Source: JBOGEN01 sp050743265 (GTDB lineage Bacteria > Actinomycetota > Actinomycetes > JBOGEN01). Taken from it: DNA of 27,204 bases. Position numbers and translations under genes: made by a program. Shown here piece by piece: positions 15,856-23,983 of the stretch. Position 1 is the first letter of the stretch, and every line of letters starts with the position of its first letter. Under the pieces are notes generated by a model that worked only from the letters and a program-made list of their open reading frames with translations, was not told the origin of the DNA and ran no database searches. The stretch covers positions 1-27,204 of the forward strand of contig JBOGEN010000198.1 of NCBI GenBank assembly GCA_050743265.1, given 5' to 3'.

Positions 15856-18800
15856 TCAGCCGAGGCAAGCGGGGCCGAGCAGGTGCTTGAGGTCCCCCAT
15901 GAGCGCCGGTGAGGGAGTCACCCGCAGGCGCTCGTCCAGCCGCATGAGCGTGGTACGCCCGGACGCCTGCAGCGCGAGGTGCACCTCGGTGACGCCGGGG
16001 TGGGTGGCGAGCACCTCCTTGAGCCGCTCCACCACCGGAGGCGTGCACCGCGTTGTGGGCAGGGCGATGACCACGGGCCCCCGTGGCGCCTCGGAAAGGT
16101 CGGGGACGGTGACCTCCATCGCGACGAGCTTGGGGACGTCCTCGCGCCGGTCCAGCCGGCCCCGCACGCACAGCACCGCGTCCTCGACGAGCACCGTGCC
16201 GTACAGCTGGTAGGTCTGCGGGAAGAACATGACCTCGATGGCCCCCTCGAGGTCCTCCAGCGTGCCCATCGCCCACGGGTTGCCCTGCTTGGTGACCCGG
16301 CGGGAGAGGTTCGCCAGCAGCCCGCCGACGGTGACGATCGCGCCGTCCGGACGCTCCTCGGACGTGAGCGCGGCCACCGAGCAGTCGGTCGCGGCGGCGA
16401 GCACGTGCTCGACCCCGAGCAAGGGGTGGTCGGACACGTACAGGCCGAGCATCTCCCGCTCGAACGCGAGCAGCGTGGTCTTGTCCCACTCACGGGGTGA
16501 GAACGTCACGTCGAGGCCGAAGGCGACCTCGTCCGGCTCGGCACTTGCGGCGAACAGCGAGTCCTGTCCGCGGGCGGCGTTGCGCTTGTCGTCGATGACG
16601 TTGTCGATGAGCCGCTCGTGCTGCTCGAGCAGCCCGGCGCGGGTGTGCCCGAGCGAGTCGAACGCGCCCGCCTTGATGAGCGACTCGACGAGCCGCTTGT
16701 TGCAGACCTGCGCCTCGACCTTGTCGAGGAAGTCGGGGAACGAGGAGAACCGGCCCACCGACCTGCGGGTGGCAAGGACCGAGGCGACCACGTTCGCGCC
16801 CACGTTGCGGATCGCGGTGAGCCCGAACCGGATGTCCGAACCCCTCGGCGTGTAGTTGGCGTCGGACTCGTTGACGTCGGGCGGCAGCACCTTGATGCCC
16901 ATGCGGCGGCACTCGTTGAGGTACAGCGCGGACTTGTCCTTGTCGTCCTTGACCGACGTGAGAAGGGCGGCCATGTACTCGGCCGGGTAGTTCGCCTTGA
17001 GGAACGCCGTCCAGTACGAGACCAGCCCGTACCCCGCGGTGTGCGCCTTGTTGAAGGCGTAGTCGGAGAACGGGACGAGGATGTCCCACAGCGTGGTGAT
17101 GGCACCGGCGGAGAAGCCGTTGGCCTGCATGCCGGCCTCGAACGGCACGAACTCCTTGTCGAGGATCTCGCGCTTCTTCTTGCCCATCGCACGGCGCAGC
17201 AGGTCCGCTTTGCCCAGCGAGTACCCGGCGAGACGCTGGGCGATCGCCATGACCTGCTCCTGGTACACGATCAGCCCGTACGTGTCGCCGAGGATCTCGG
17301 AGAGCGGCTCGGCGAGCTCCGGGTGGATCGGCACCACGGGCTTGCGGCCGTTCTTGCGGTCGGCGTACTCGATGTGGGCGTTGGCGCCCATCGGCCCGGG
17401 GCGGTAGAGCGCGAGGACCGCGGAGATGTCCTCGAAGCTGTCGGGCACCATCGCACGCAGCAGCGACCGCATCGGCCCGCCGTCGAGCTGGAACACACCG
17501 AGCGTGTCGCCGCGCGCGAGCAGCTCGTACGCCCTGCGGTCGTTGAGCTCGAGGCTTTCGAGGTCGAGCGCGGTGCCGTGGTTGAGCTCGATGTTGGACA
17601 GGCAGTCGTCCAGGACGGTGAGGTTGCGCAGGCCGAGGAAGTCCATCTTCAGCAGCCCGAGGGTCTCGCACGCCCCCATGTCGAACTGTGTGATGACCGC
17701 GCCGTCCTGCTCGCGGCGCTGGATCGGGATGACGTCGATCAGCGGCTCCGCGGACAGGATGACGCCCGCGGCGTGCACGCCCCACTGACGCTTGAGCCCC
17801 TCGAGGCCCTTCGCGGTGTCGACGACCTTCTTCACGTCCTCGTCGGCCTCGTACAGGGCGCGGAACTCCCCCGCCTCGCCGTACCGCGTGTGCGCGGTGT
17901 CGAACATGCCCGACAGCGGGATGTCCTTGCCCATGACCGCGGGCGGCATGGCCTTCGTGATGCGGTCGCCCAGCGCGTACGGGTAGCCGAGCACCCGGGA
18001 CGCGTCCTTGATCGCGGCCTTCGCCTTGATCGTGCCGAACGTGATGATCTGCGAGACCCGGTCCTCGCCGTACCGTTCGGTGGCGTACCGGATCATGTCA
18101 CCGCGCCGGCGCTCGTCGAAGTCCATGTCGATGTCGGGCATGGACACGCGCTCGGGGTTGAGGAACCGCTCGAACAGCAGGCCGTGACGCATCGGGTCGA
18201 GCGCGGTGATGCCCAGCGCGTACGCGATGATCGCGCCGGCCGCCGAGCCGCGGCCCGGGCCGACGCGGATACCGTTCTCCTTCGCGTACCGCACGAGGTC
18301 GGCCGTGACGAGGAAGTAGCCCGGGTAGCCCATCTGGCAGATGACGCCGACCTCGTACTCGGCCTGCCGGCGGTGCTCGTCCGGCACGCCGTCGGGGAAC
18401 CGCCGGGCAAGCCCGCGCTCGACCTCGGCCCGCAGCCACGACTCCTCGGTCTCGCCCTCCGGAACAGGGAAGCGCGGCATGAGGTCCGCGCCCTCGTGGA
18501 ACGTGACGTCGCAGCGCTCGGCGATCCACAGCGTGTTGTCGCAGGCGTCGGGGAAGTCGCGCCACAGGTGGCGCATCTCCTCCGGGCTCTTGAGGTAGAA
18601 GTCGGCCGCGTCGAACTTGAACCGGTTCGGGTCGGCGATCGTCTTGCCGGTCTGAACGCACAGCAGCACCTCGTGGGCGCGCGCGTCAGAGGCGTACGTG
18701 TAGTGCAGGTCGTTCGTGGCGACGAACGGCAGGCTCAGCTCCTTGGCGAGGCGGACGAGGTCCTCGCGGACGCGGCGCTCGATGTCGATGCCGTGGTCCA

Positions 18801-19368
18801 TGAGCTCGCAGAAGAAGCTGTCCGGCCCGAAGATGTCGCGGTAGTCGGACGCGGCCTGCTTCGCCTCGTCGTACCGCCCGCGCTGGAGCAGCCGGTTGAC
18901 CTCACCGGACGGGCAGCCGGTGGTGGCGATGAGCCCGGCGCCGTACTCAGAGAGGATCTCGCGGTCCATCCGCGGCTTGTAGTAGTAGCCCTCGAGGCTC
19001 GCGAGCGAGGACAGCCGGAACAGGTTCTGCAGCCCCTGCTGGCTCTCGGCGAGCAGCGTCATGTGGGTGTACATCTCACCGGGGTTGTCCTCGGACACCG
19101 ACCCCCGCCCGACCGCCACCCGGCGGCGGTCGAAGCGGCTGCCCGGCGCGAGGTACGCCTCGGTGCCGATGATCGGCTTGAGCCCGGCGCCCGTGGCCTG
19201 CTTCCAGAAGTCGTACGCCCCGAAGACGTTGCCGTGGTCGGTCATCGCGATCGCCGGCATGTCCATCTTCTTCGCCTCGGCGAAGAGGTCGGAGAGCCGG
19301 GCGGCCCCGTCGAGCATCGAGTACTCGGTGTGCACGTGCAGGTGCACGAACGAGTCACCGGAAGTCAC
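15856..19368 (-). CDS. dnaE: DNA polymerase III alpha subunit (DnaE1 type)
   Basis: The replicative polymerase subunit, 1170 aa, full length. The N-terminal PHP domain (1-270) keeps all nine metal ligands described for mycobacterial DnaE1: H11, H13, D20, then H in TDHGN, E in IGTEAY, H in YTHMT, C in TTGCPSGE, and D and H in NDLHYT. It may therefore proofread itself. The polymerase core carries GRGSAAGAIIAYALGIT and the catalytic aspartates in PDIDMDFDERRRG near residue 410. A beta-clamp motif (GQDSLF, near 934) and a C-terminal OB fold (TVGGLLANLSRRVTKQGNPW) follow. GTG 19368 is chosen because AAGGAGG lies ten bases upstream; an in-frame ATG at 19425 would add 19 residues without homology. 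Confidence 0.96.
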   Translation of the reverse strand: MTSGDSFVHLHVHTEYSMLDGAARLSDLFAEAKKMDMPAIAMTDHGNVFGAYDFWKQATGAGLKPIIGTEAYLAPGSRFDRRRVAVGRGSVSEDNPGEMYTHMTLLAESQQGLQNLFRLSSLASLEGYYYKPRMDREILSEYGAGLIATTGCPSGEVNRLLQRGRYDEAKQAASDYRDIFGPDSFFCELMDHGIDIERRVREDLVRLAKELSLPFVATNDLHYTYASDARAHEVLLCVQTGKTIADPNRFKFDAADFYLKSPEEMRHLWRDFPDACDNTLWIAERCDVTFHEGADLMPRFPVPEGETEESWLRAEVERGLARRFPDGVPDEHRRQAEYEVGVICQMGYPGYFLVTADLVRYAKENGIRVGPGRGSAAGAIIAYALGITALDPMRHGLLFERFLNPERVSMPDIDMDFDERRRGDMIRYATERYGEDRVSQIITFGTIKAKAAIKDASRVLGYPYALGDRITKAMPPAVMGKDIPLSGMFDTAHTRYGEAGEFRALYEADEDVKKVVDTAKGLEGLKRQWGVHAAGVILSAEPLIDVIPIQRREQDGAVITQFDMGACETLGLLKMDFLGLRNLTVLDDCLSNIELNHGTALDLESLELNDRRAYELLARGDTLGVFQLDGGPMRSLLRAMVPDSFEDISAVLALYRPGPMGANAHIEYADRKNGRKPVVPIHPELAEPLSEILGDTYGLIVYQEQVMAIAQRLAGYSLGKADLLRRAMGKKKREILDKEFVPFEAGMQANGFSAGAITTLWDILVPFSDYAFNKAHTAGYGLVSYWTAFLKANYPAEYMAALLTSVKDDKDKSALYLNECRRMGIKVLPPDVNESDANYTPRGSDIRFGLTAIRNVGANVVASVLATRRSVGRFSSFPDFLDKVEAQVCNKRLVESLIKAGAFDSLGHTRAGLLEQHERLIDNVIDDKRNAARGQDSLFAASAEPDEVAFGLDVTFSPREWDKTTLLAFEREMLGLYVSDHPLLGVEHVLAAATDCSVAALTSEERPDGAIVTVGGLLANLSRRVTKQGNPWAMGTLEDLEGAIEVMFFPQTYQLYGTVLVEDAVLCVRGRLDRREDVPKLVAMEVTVPDLSEAPRGPVVIALPTTRCTPPVVERLKEVLATHPGVTEVHLALQASGRTTLMRLDERLRVTPSPALMGDLKHLLGPACLG

Positions 19369-19378
19369 GGGGGCGACG

Positions 19379-19385
19379 CCTCCTT
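19379..19385 (-). promoter_or_regulatory. Shine-Dalgarno AAGGAGG of dnaE
   Basis: A full AAGGAGG on the minus strand, ten bases before GTG 19368. It decides the dnaE start against the upstream ATG at 19425, which would place this site inside the coding region. Confidence 0.75.
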
Positions 19386-19464
19386 CACGGCCGCAGCCGG
19401 GTACGCAGGGACCGCGGGACGCCACGCCGGGTGAGCCATGACCGGACGCCTCGCGACCCGTCCG

Positions 19465-19470
19465 AGATTA
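19465..19470 (-). promoter_or_regulatory. Candidate -10 TAATCT of dnaE
   Basis: TAATCT on the minus strand, about 96 bases before the dnaE GTG, in the 140-base gap between the GNAT gene and dnaE. No matching -35 is evident. It would give a 5' leader of roughly 90 bases in which I see no known riboswitch. Confidence 0.35.
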
Positions 19471-19508
19471 GTGGCGCCGGGCGACAGCCCGCGGCACCCA
19501 CGCCGGAC

Positions 19509-20051
19509 TCAGAGGTGCTTCCGCATCATCCGGTGCGGCAGGCCGGCGTCGTCGAAGACGTCCCCGTAGGGCTCGTAGCCGAGGCGCTCGTAGAACCCCA
19601 GTGCGTGGGTCTGCGCCGCGAGGACCACCAGGACCAGCCCCCGCTCGGCCGCCCGGGCCTCCACCGCGCGGACCAGGGCCACCCCGAGGCCGGTGCCCCG
19701 CGCGTCCGGCAGGACGGCGAGCCGGCCCAGATGGGCCACGTCCCCGAGCGTGGGGTCGGCGCCCGCGAAGCCGGCGGGCTCGACGACGAGGCGTCCCGCG
19801 CCGACCGGCCGGCCGTCGCGGGTGGCGAGCAGGTGGTCGGCGTGGTCGTCCTGCGCGTCCATCTCGAGCTCGGGAGGGACGCCCTGCTCGTCGACGAAGA
19901 CCTTCGTGCGGACGTCGTACGCCGCCTCCACCTGCAGCGGGGTGGTCGCCAGGACGACGTCGAGGCCGTCCGGGTCGCCGGGCTCGACGTCGGGCCTGCC
20001 CTGCCCGTTCACCGCACCGTTCACCTGCCCGTGCATCGGGCCGTTGCTCAT
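19509..20051 (-). CDS. GNAT family N-acetyltransferase (ElaA-like)
   Basis: A 180-aa acetyl-CoA-dependent N-acetyltransferase. The N-terminal 30 residues are low-complexity (repeated NG/HG/QG). The GNAT fold follows: AYDVRTKVFVDEQGVP with the FxxEQ-like first motif, GRPVGAGRL, HLGRLAVLPDARGTGLGVAL with the pyrophosphate loop (ARGTGLG), AQTHALGFYERLGYEPYGDVF and HRMMRK at the end. The pattern resembles the ElaA-type family. The substrate is unknown. ATG 20051 lies just after the rluD stop; a GTG two codons upstream at 20057 overlaps the rluD TGA as GTGA, the junction style used across the his genes here, and is equally possible. It is the last gene of the traR-lspA-rluD cluster. Confidence 0.88.
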   Translation of the reverse strand: MSNGPMHGQVNGAVNGQGRPDVEPGDPDGLDVVLATTPLQVEAAYDVRTKVFVDEQGVPPELEMDAQDDHADHLLATRDGRPVGAGRLVVEPAGFAGADPTLGDVAHLGRLAVLPDARGTGLGVALVRAVEARAAERGLVLVVLAAQTHALGFYERLGYEPYGDVFDDAGLPHRMMRKHL

Positions 20052-20053
20052 GC

Positions 20054-21019
20054 TCACGACGCGGACCGTACGACCTCGAGGGCGTGGGCCAGGTCCTCGG
20101 GGTACTCGCTGGTGTAGGTCACCTGGTCCCCGGAGGCCGGGTGGGCGAAGCCGAGCCCCAGAGCGTGCAGCCACTGCCGGGAGAGACCCAAACGCTCGGC
20201 CAGGGTGGGGTCGGCCCCGTACATGAGGTCACCCACGCAGGGGTGTCGCAGCGCGGCCATGTGGACGCGGATCTGGTGCGTCCGGCCGGTCTCGAGCCGC
20301 ACGCTGAGCAGGGATGCCGCCCGGAACGCCTCGATGGTCTCGTAGTGGGTCACGCTCGGCTTGCCACCGGAGACCACGGCCCACCGGGCGTCGTGGGTGG
20401 GGTGGCGCTCGATGGGCGCGTCCACGGTGCCGTGGGTCGGGTCGGGGTGGCCCTGCACGAGCGCGTGGTAGTGCTTGTCCACCTCGCGTTCCCTGAACGC
20501 GCGCTTGAGCAGGGTGTACGCCCGCTCGCTCTTGGCCACCACCATGAGCCCGCTGGTGCCCACGTCCAGGCGGTGCACGATGCCCTGCCGCTCGGCCGCT
20601 CCCGAGGTCGCGATCCGGTAGCCCGCGGCGGCCAGGCCGCCCAGCACGGTGGGGCCCGTCCAGCCCGGGCTCGGGTGAGCGGCGACGCCGACCGGCTTGT
20701 CCACCACGACCAGGTCGTCGTCGTCGTGGACCACCCGCATGCCCGGCACCGGGTCCGCCCGCACGGTGGGCGGTGCGGGCGGGGCCGGCAGGCGTACGTC
20801 GAGCCGGGCGCCCGCGATCACCCGGTCGGACTTTCCGGCCGTCCGGCCGTCGAGGTGGACCCGGCCCTGCGCGGCCAGGTCGGCTGCCTTGCTTCGGGAC
20901 AGGCCGAACAGCCGGGCGAGGGCCGTGTCGAGCCGCTCGCCCTCGAGCCCCTCGGGGACGGGGAGGGTCCGCGACTCCGACCCCTCCTCGGGTGTGGTCT
21001 CGGCGGCGTGGAAGGTCAC
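20054..21019 (-). CDS. rluD: RluA/RluD family 23S rRNA pseudouridine synthase
   Basis: A 321-aa pseudouridine synthase. Residues 25-90 form an S4 RNA-binding domain (GERLDTALARLFGLSRSKAADLAAQGRVHLDG). The catalytic domain contains VVDKPVGVAAHPSPGW, the active-site motif IVHRLDVGTSGLMVVAKS with the nucleophilic aspartate, KHYHALVQG, and LETGRTHQIRVHMAALRHPCVGD near the end. RluD modifies helix 69 of 23S rRNA in other bacteria; assignment within the RluA family is by similarity and position. GTG 21019 is preferred because the S4 domain begins soon after and a GATAAT -10-like hexamer ends six bases upstream. It lies eight bases from the lspA stop and probably also reads through from that gene. 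Confidence 0.93.
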   Translation of the reverse strand: MTFHAAETTPEEGSESRTLPVPEGLEGERLDTALARLFGLSRSKAADLAAQGRVHLDGRTAGKSDRVIAGARLDVRLPAPPAPPTVRADPVPGMRVVHDDDDLVVVDKPVGVAAHPSPGWTGPTVLGGLAAAGYRIATSGAAERQGIVHRLDVGTSGLMVVAKSERAYTLLKRAFREREVDKHYHALVQGHPDPTHGTVDAPIERHPTHDARWAVVSGGKPSVTHYETIEAFRAASLLSVRLETGRTHQIRVHMAALRHPCVGDLMYGADPTLAERLGLSRQWLHALGLGFAHPASGDQVTYTSEYPEDLAHALEVVRSAS

Positions 21020-21025
21020 CCGAGG

Positions 21026-21031
21026 ATTATC
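21026..21031 (-). promoter_or_regulatory. -10-like GATAAT just before rluD
   Basis: GATAAT on the minus strand overlaps the lspA TAA stop and ends six bases before the rluD GTG, close to the leaderless geometry of the other promoters here. It is G/C-surrounded and A/T-rich only at this point. A -35 was not found. Confidence 0.4.
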
Positions 21032-21665
21032 CGCGCCCGGCGGCCGGCTCCCCACCGGCCGACTCCCCACCGGCCGACTCCTCACCGGCCGACTCATGAC
21101 CCGTCGGCTCCCCCTCGGCCGGCTCGCCGTGCGTGCCGTCGAGGTGCCGGCCGAGCGCGGCCAACAGGACCGCCAGCACGCCACCGCAGACGATCGCCGA
21201 GTCGGCCAGGTTGAACACCGGCCAGTGGGGAAGCTCGAGGAAGTCGACGACGTGGCCCCGGAGCGGCCCCGGGTCGCGGAACAGCCGGTCGGTCAGGTTG
21301 CCGACCGCGCCGCCGAGCAGCAGCCCGAGCGCGACCGCCCAGGGCAGGCTATGCAGCCGGCGGGCCGTCCGCAGGATGGCCACGGCCACCCCGACCGCCA
21401 CGCAGGTGAACAGCAGCGTGAACCCCTCGGCCAGCCCGAAGGCCGCCCCGGCGTTGCGGATCACCCGGAGGGTGAGCAGGCCACCGAGGAGCTCGATCGG
21501 TGGCTCCCCCTCCAGGCGTGCCACCACGACGAGCTTGCTGCTCAGGTCGGTGACCAGGACCACGAGGGCCACGAGGACGAGGACGCCGATCCGGCGACGG
21601 GGACGGATCGGAGCCTCCTGGACGGGGGGCGCGCCGGTCAGCGGCGCTCTTGGCGCTGTTTGCAT
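21027..21665 (-). CDS. lspA: Prolipoprotein signal peptidase (signal peptidase II)
   Basis: LspA cleaves the signal peptides of lipidated prolipoproteins in the cytoplasmic membrane. The protein is about 212 aa with four hydrophobic segments (about 26-44, 60-95 in two parts, 105-122 and 150-172). Both catalytic aspartates are visible in the family motifs: GGAVGNLTDRLF and VFNLADSAIV. NAGAAFGLA and HVVDFLELP are also present. The last 40 residues form an acidic low-complexity tail built of five-residue units (ESAGG, EESAG, GEPAE), absent from typical LspA. ATG 21665 is used; GTG 21674 adds three residues. Either start overlaps the 3' end of the traR gene by about 28-37 bases, implying coupled translation. 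Confidence 0.94.
   Translation of the reverse strand: MQTAPRAPLTGAPPVQEAPIRPRRRIGVLVLVALVVLVTDLSSKLVVVARLEGEPPIELLGGLLTLRVIRNAGAAFGLAEGFTLLFTCVAVGVAVAILRTARRLHSLPWAVALGLLLGGAVGNLTDRLFRDPGPLRGHVVDFLELPHWPVFNLADSAIVCGGVLAVLLAALGRHLDGTHGEPAEGEPTGHESAGEESAGGESAGGEPAAGRG
21041..21130. repeat. Six imperfect 15-bp tandem repeats in the lspA tail
   Basis: Six consecutive 15-base units of the form CGGCCGACTCCCCAC, with a few substitutions, start at 21041, 21056, 21071, 21086, 21101 and 21116. They lie in frame and encode the acidic five-residue repeats of the LspA C-terminus. The last two units are the most diverged. Confidence 0.85.
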
Positions 21666-23209
21666 GAGACGCACAGGGTCGCACGAGGAAACACCATGAG
21701 GCGCTCCTTGCCGATCGGGTTGCCGCAGCTCTCGCAGACTCCGTACGTGCCGTTCTCGATGCGGTCGAGCGCCCTCTCGTTCTGAAGCAGCAGGTCACGG
21801 GCGTTGTTGGCCAGGGACATCTCGTGCTCGCGCTCGAACGCCTTGCTGCCGGCATCGGCCTGGTCGTCGCCGGCGCCGTCCCCGGCATCGCGGAGCAGGT
21901 CGGCCAGGTCGTGCTCGGCGGAGGCGATCTCCGTGCGCAGGCGGGTGGCCTGCGACTCCAGCTCGGCGCGGACGCCGGCGAGCTCGTCGGCGGTCCAGGG
22001 CGACTCGTCCGCGCGGACGGCGAGCTTCGGGGCCACCCGGGACGCGGCCGACCGCGTCCGCCGTGGCCCGGGAACCGGCGGCCCGCCGCTCGACGGCGGC
22101 TCGGAGACGGCCGGCACAGGAGCGACCGCCTTCTCAGCCGCGGGTGCTTTCTTGCGGGTCACCGGCCTCACCGTCGCCTTCTCCGCGGGCGGTCCACCCG
22201 CGGTGCTTGGCCCGGTCGCCCTGCCGCTGCTGGCGGCGCCCCGGGGAGATGTCGTGGTACGGCCGGCAGCTGCCGCCGCCTGCCTGCCCGTCGCCCCGCG
22301 CGAGCCGCCCCGGTTCGACGGCCCGGCCTTGGCCGATCCGGCGCCCCGTGGTGTGGCCTTCGTCGTGCGGGACGATCTCGCCGTCCCGGCCCTTCTCCCC
22401 GATGCGGTCGTCGTCGCGCCCGAGCGGCGCGACGTCGTGCTGGCCCCAGTCTTCCTGCTCGCCGCGGACCGCGCCGCCGATTTCGCGGCGGACTTGGCCG
22501 CCGACTTCGCCGCGGCGGCGGACCCGGCCGCCCGGCCGCCGGCCTTCGCCCCCGCGGTGCGCTTGGTCGTCGCGGTGCGCTGAGTCGTCGCAGTGCGCTT
22601 CGTCGTCGCGGGCTTTCGCGCCGGCGCCCTCGTGGTGGTCGTTTTTCCCGTCGTGGTCTTCCGCGGTCCCTGAGCTTTCCTTGTGGCAGCTTTCCTAGTC
22701 GCAGCCGTCCTGACCGGCGTCTTCTTCGCGGTCGTCTTGCGGGTCGCGGCCTTGCGGGTCGCGGTCTTGCGGGTCGCGGCCTTCCGGGTCACGGCCTTCC
22801 GGGTGGCCGTCTTCCGAGGTGTCCGCTTCGCGGCAGCCTTGGCGGCCTTCTTCGCCCCCGTCGCCGATACCGGGGCCCTTCTCGAGGGCGCCTTCGTCGG
22901 CGTCTTCTTCCGCGTCGTGGTCTTCCGCGTCGGAGCCTTCGCCACGCCGGCGCGTGCCGACGTCGCCGTCTTCCTCGTCGGGGCCTTTCGGGCCGGGGCC
23001 TTCTTCGCGCTGGCCCTCGTGGTCTTGGCCCGCGTCCCCTTCACGGTGGACGTGGCCGCCTTCTTCACCGTCCCGGACGCCTTGGTCACCTTCCGGGCGG
23101 TACGGGTGCCGGTGACCCGGCGTGTCGCGGCGCTCCCCGTACGCCGTGACGTGGCCGCGCTCACCGTGCCGGACGAGCGCATCTCGTCGTACTCGACGGT
23201 CTCCGGCAT
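21638..23209 (-). CDS. TraR/DksA-type zinc-finger protein with histone H1-like tail (DdbA-like)
   Basis: A 523-aa fusion. Residues 1-402 are a highly basic Lys/Arg/Ala/Thr tail, with PAKK-like and TRKAA repeats resembling eukaryotic histone H1 tails. A coiled-coil (about 405-487) follows, whose tip contains GDDQADAG, keeping two of the acidic residues of the DksA DxxDxA motif but with Gly for the Ala. The C-terminus is a C4 zinc finger, CESC at 492-495 and CVSC at 513-516 with the standard 17-residue spacing. Streptomyces DdbA (SCO2075) is known to have this layout and to bind DNA, so a nucleoid-associated and RNA-polymerase-modulating role is inferred. ATG 23209 has AAGGGGG upstream. It heads a traR-lspA-rluD-GNAT cluster. 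Confidence 0.9.
   Translation of the reverse strand: MPETVEYDEMRSSGTVSAATSRRTGSAATRRVTGTRTARKVTKASGTVKKAATSTVKGTRAKTTRASAKKAPARKAPTRKTATSARAGVAKAPTRKTTTRKKTPTKAPSRRAPVSATGAKKAAKAAAKRTPRKTATRKAVTRKAATRKTATRKAATRKTTAKKTPVRTAATRKAATRKAQGPRKTTTGKTTTTRAPARKPATTKRTATTQRTATTKRTAGAKAGGRAAGSAAAAKSAAKSAAKSAARSAASRKTGASTTSRRSGATTTASGRRAGTARSSRTTKATPRGAGSAKAGPSNRGGSRGATGRQAAAAAGRTTTSPRGAASSGRATGPSTAGGPPAEKATVRPVTRKKAPAAEKAVAPVPAVSEPPSSGGPPVPGPRRTRSAASRVAPKLAVRADESPWTADELAGVRAELESQATRLRTEIASAEHDLADLLRDAGDGAGDDQADAGSKAFEREHEMSLANNARDLLLQNERALDRIENGTYGVCESCGNPIGKERLMVFPRATLCVSCKQRQERR
22736..22825. repeat. Six 15-bp tandem repeats in the basic tail of the TraR/DksA-like gene
   Basis: Units of CTTGCGGGTCGCGGC and close variants begin every 15 bases from 22736. 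The first three are nearly identical and the last three increasingly diverged. On the minus strand they encode TRKAA-type pentads at about residues 128-158. The register suggests growth by slippage in multiples of five codons. Confidence 0.8.
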
Positions 23210-23260
23210 GGCGCGGCCCCCTTGTGACCCAACGCGATCACCTTTGCGGATGGTGCGGGC

Positions 23261-23289
23261 AGGATAAGTCGGCCGGGGGTACCCAGCAA
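23261..23289 (-). promoter_or_regulatory. Promoter of the traR-lspA-rluD cluster (TTGCTG-17-TATCCT)
   Basis: On the minus strand TTGCTG (23284-23289) and TATCCT (23261-23266) are separated by 17 bases, the optimal spacing for a housekeeping sigma factor. The start site would fall near 23255, leaving about 45 bases before the ATG at 23209. Confidence 0.5.
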
Positions 23290-23393
23290 TCGCACACGCC
23301 ACACACCACCTCACAGATCAGGACAGACACGGGCGTCCTGCGTGGCCACCGCCCCCTCGGGCCGCCGCCACGGGGCGCCCTCGGGCCCCTTCG

Positions 23394-23678
23394 TCAGCTC
23401 CCCCGCAACCGCTCGAGCCGGGCTTCGAAGTCGTACGGCGGCTGGCTGACCTCGACCACCTTGTCCCGCGCGATCGCCCCGGAGACCAGCCTGACCTGAC
23501 GACGCGGGACGCCCAGCGCCTCGGCGAGCGCCCGCAGCGCGGCCTCCGTGGCCTGCCCCTCCACCGGGCGGGCACGGACGGCGACGACCAGGGCGTCGCC
23601 GTACCGACCCCCGACCGCCGTCCGGGACGCCCCGGCGCGGACCCGCAGGCCGACCCGGGCCGTGATGGGAGCGTCCAC
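23394..23678 (-). CDS. DUF167 (YggU-like) family protein
   Basis: A small 94-aa protein of the DUF167/YggU family. It shows the family pattern: RVRAGASRTAVGGRYGDALVVAVRARPVEGQATEAALRALAEALGV, then VRLVSGAIARDKVVEV. The conserved glycines, the PVEGxA motif and the SG...R..K segment are intact. The function is unknown in all organisms; the fold is a small alpha/beta domain. GTG 23678 is chosen because the family sequence starts right after. The upstream extension to 23750 would run into the ileS promoter. It is divergent from ileS and separated from the traR gene by about 185 bases in which only the traR promoter is recognisable. Confidence 0.85.
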   Translation of the reverse strand: MDAPITARVGLRVRAGASRTAVGGRYGDALVVAVRARPVEGQATEAALRALAEALGVPRRQVRLVSGAIARDKVVEVSQPPYDFEARLERLRGS

Positions 23679-23693
23679 CCCGCCAGTGTGCGT

Positions 23694-23699
23694 TATTGT
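23694..23699 (+). promoter_or_regulatory. Candidate -10 TATTGT of the ileS leader transcript
   Basis: TATTGT fits TANNNT and would set the transcript start near 23706, just before the base of T-box stem I at 23714. The -35 region is not recognisable. The distance to the RNA element makes this the most likely ileS promoter. Confidence 0.5.
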
Positions 23700-23713
23700 C
23701 GCTCCAGCCTGCA

Positions 23714-23983
23714 GGCGTCGACGGGGTCGAGTACCCCCGCACGCAGCCACCAGCGACCCGGGGACGGTGCGAGCCCGGGGGTGTGCGCGGGGCGAAGATC
23801 ACCCCCGAGCCGCCGGAAGAACGGCGCGGCCCGGCCGTGCCCAGTAGACCCGGCAGCGGCGGCGAAGCGAGAGGGTCGCGGTCCGTCCGTGGCCAAGGAG
23901 GGTGGTACCGCGGCCCCCGCACCGTCGGGTGTCGTCCCTCCGGCTCCTGAACCAGCCGTCCGTTGCCGGAGGTCGTACCGCCG
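23714..23983 (+). promoter_or_regulatory. Isoleucine T-box riboswitch, translational type
   Basis: A tRNA-sensing leader. Stem I closes by 23714-23717 with 23811-23814 and 23723-23727 with 23801-23805. The specifier loop has AGUA on the 5' side (23730-23733) and the codon AUC, followed by A, at 23798-23800; 23735-23740 pairs with 23787-23792 above it. The distal arm includes GGUGCGAGCC, typical of a full-length stem I. A stem II-like AGUAGA lies at 23843. The T-box is GGGTGGTACCGCGG (23900-23913), with bulge UGGU at 23903-23906 matching the ACCA end of tRNA-Ile. GGAGGG (23897-23902) can pair with CCCTCC (23936-23941), whereas CCTCCGGC (23937-23944) is exactly complementary to GCCGGAGG (23965-23972), the ileS ribosome site. 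Uncharged tRNA should free that site. There is no terminator T-run. Confidence 0.9.

Noticed and set aside
16618..19434. A 938-codon plus-strand frame antisense to dnaE
   Set aside because: It is the mirror of a strongly conserved polymerase gene and has no recognisable domain. Long antisense frames are expected at this GC content.
22683..23267. Hydrophobic Val/Ala/Phe-rich plus-strand frame opposite the basic tail of the traR gene
   Set aside because: It looks membrane-like only because it is the complement of Lys/Arg/Thr/Ala codon repeats. It has no ribosome site and no family resemblance.
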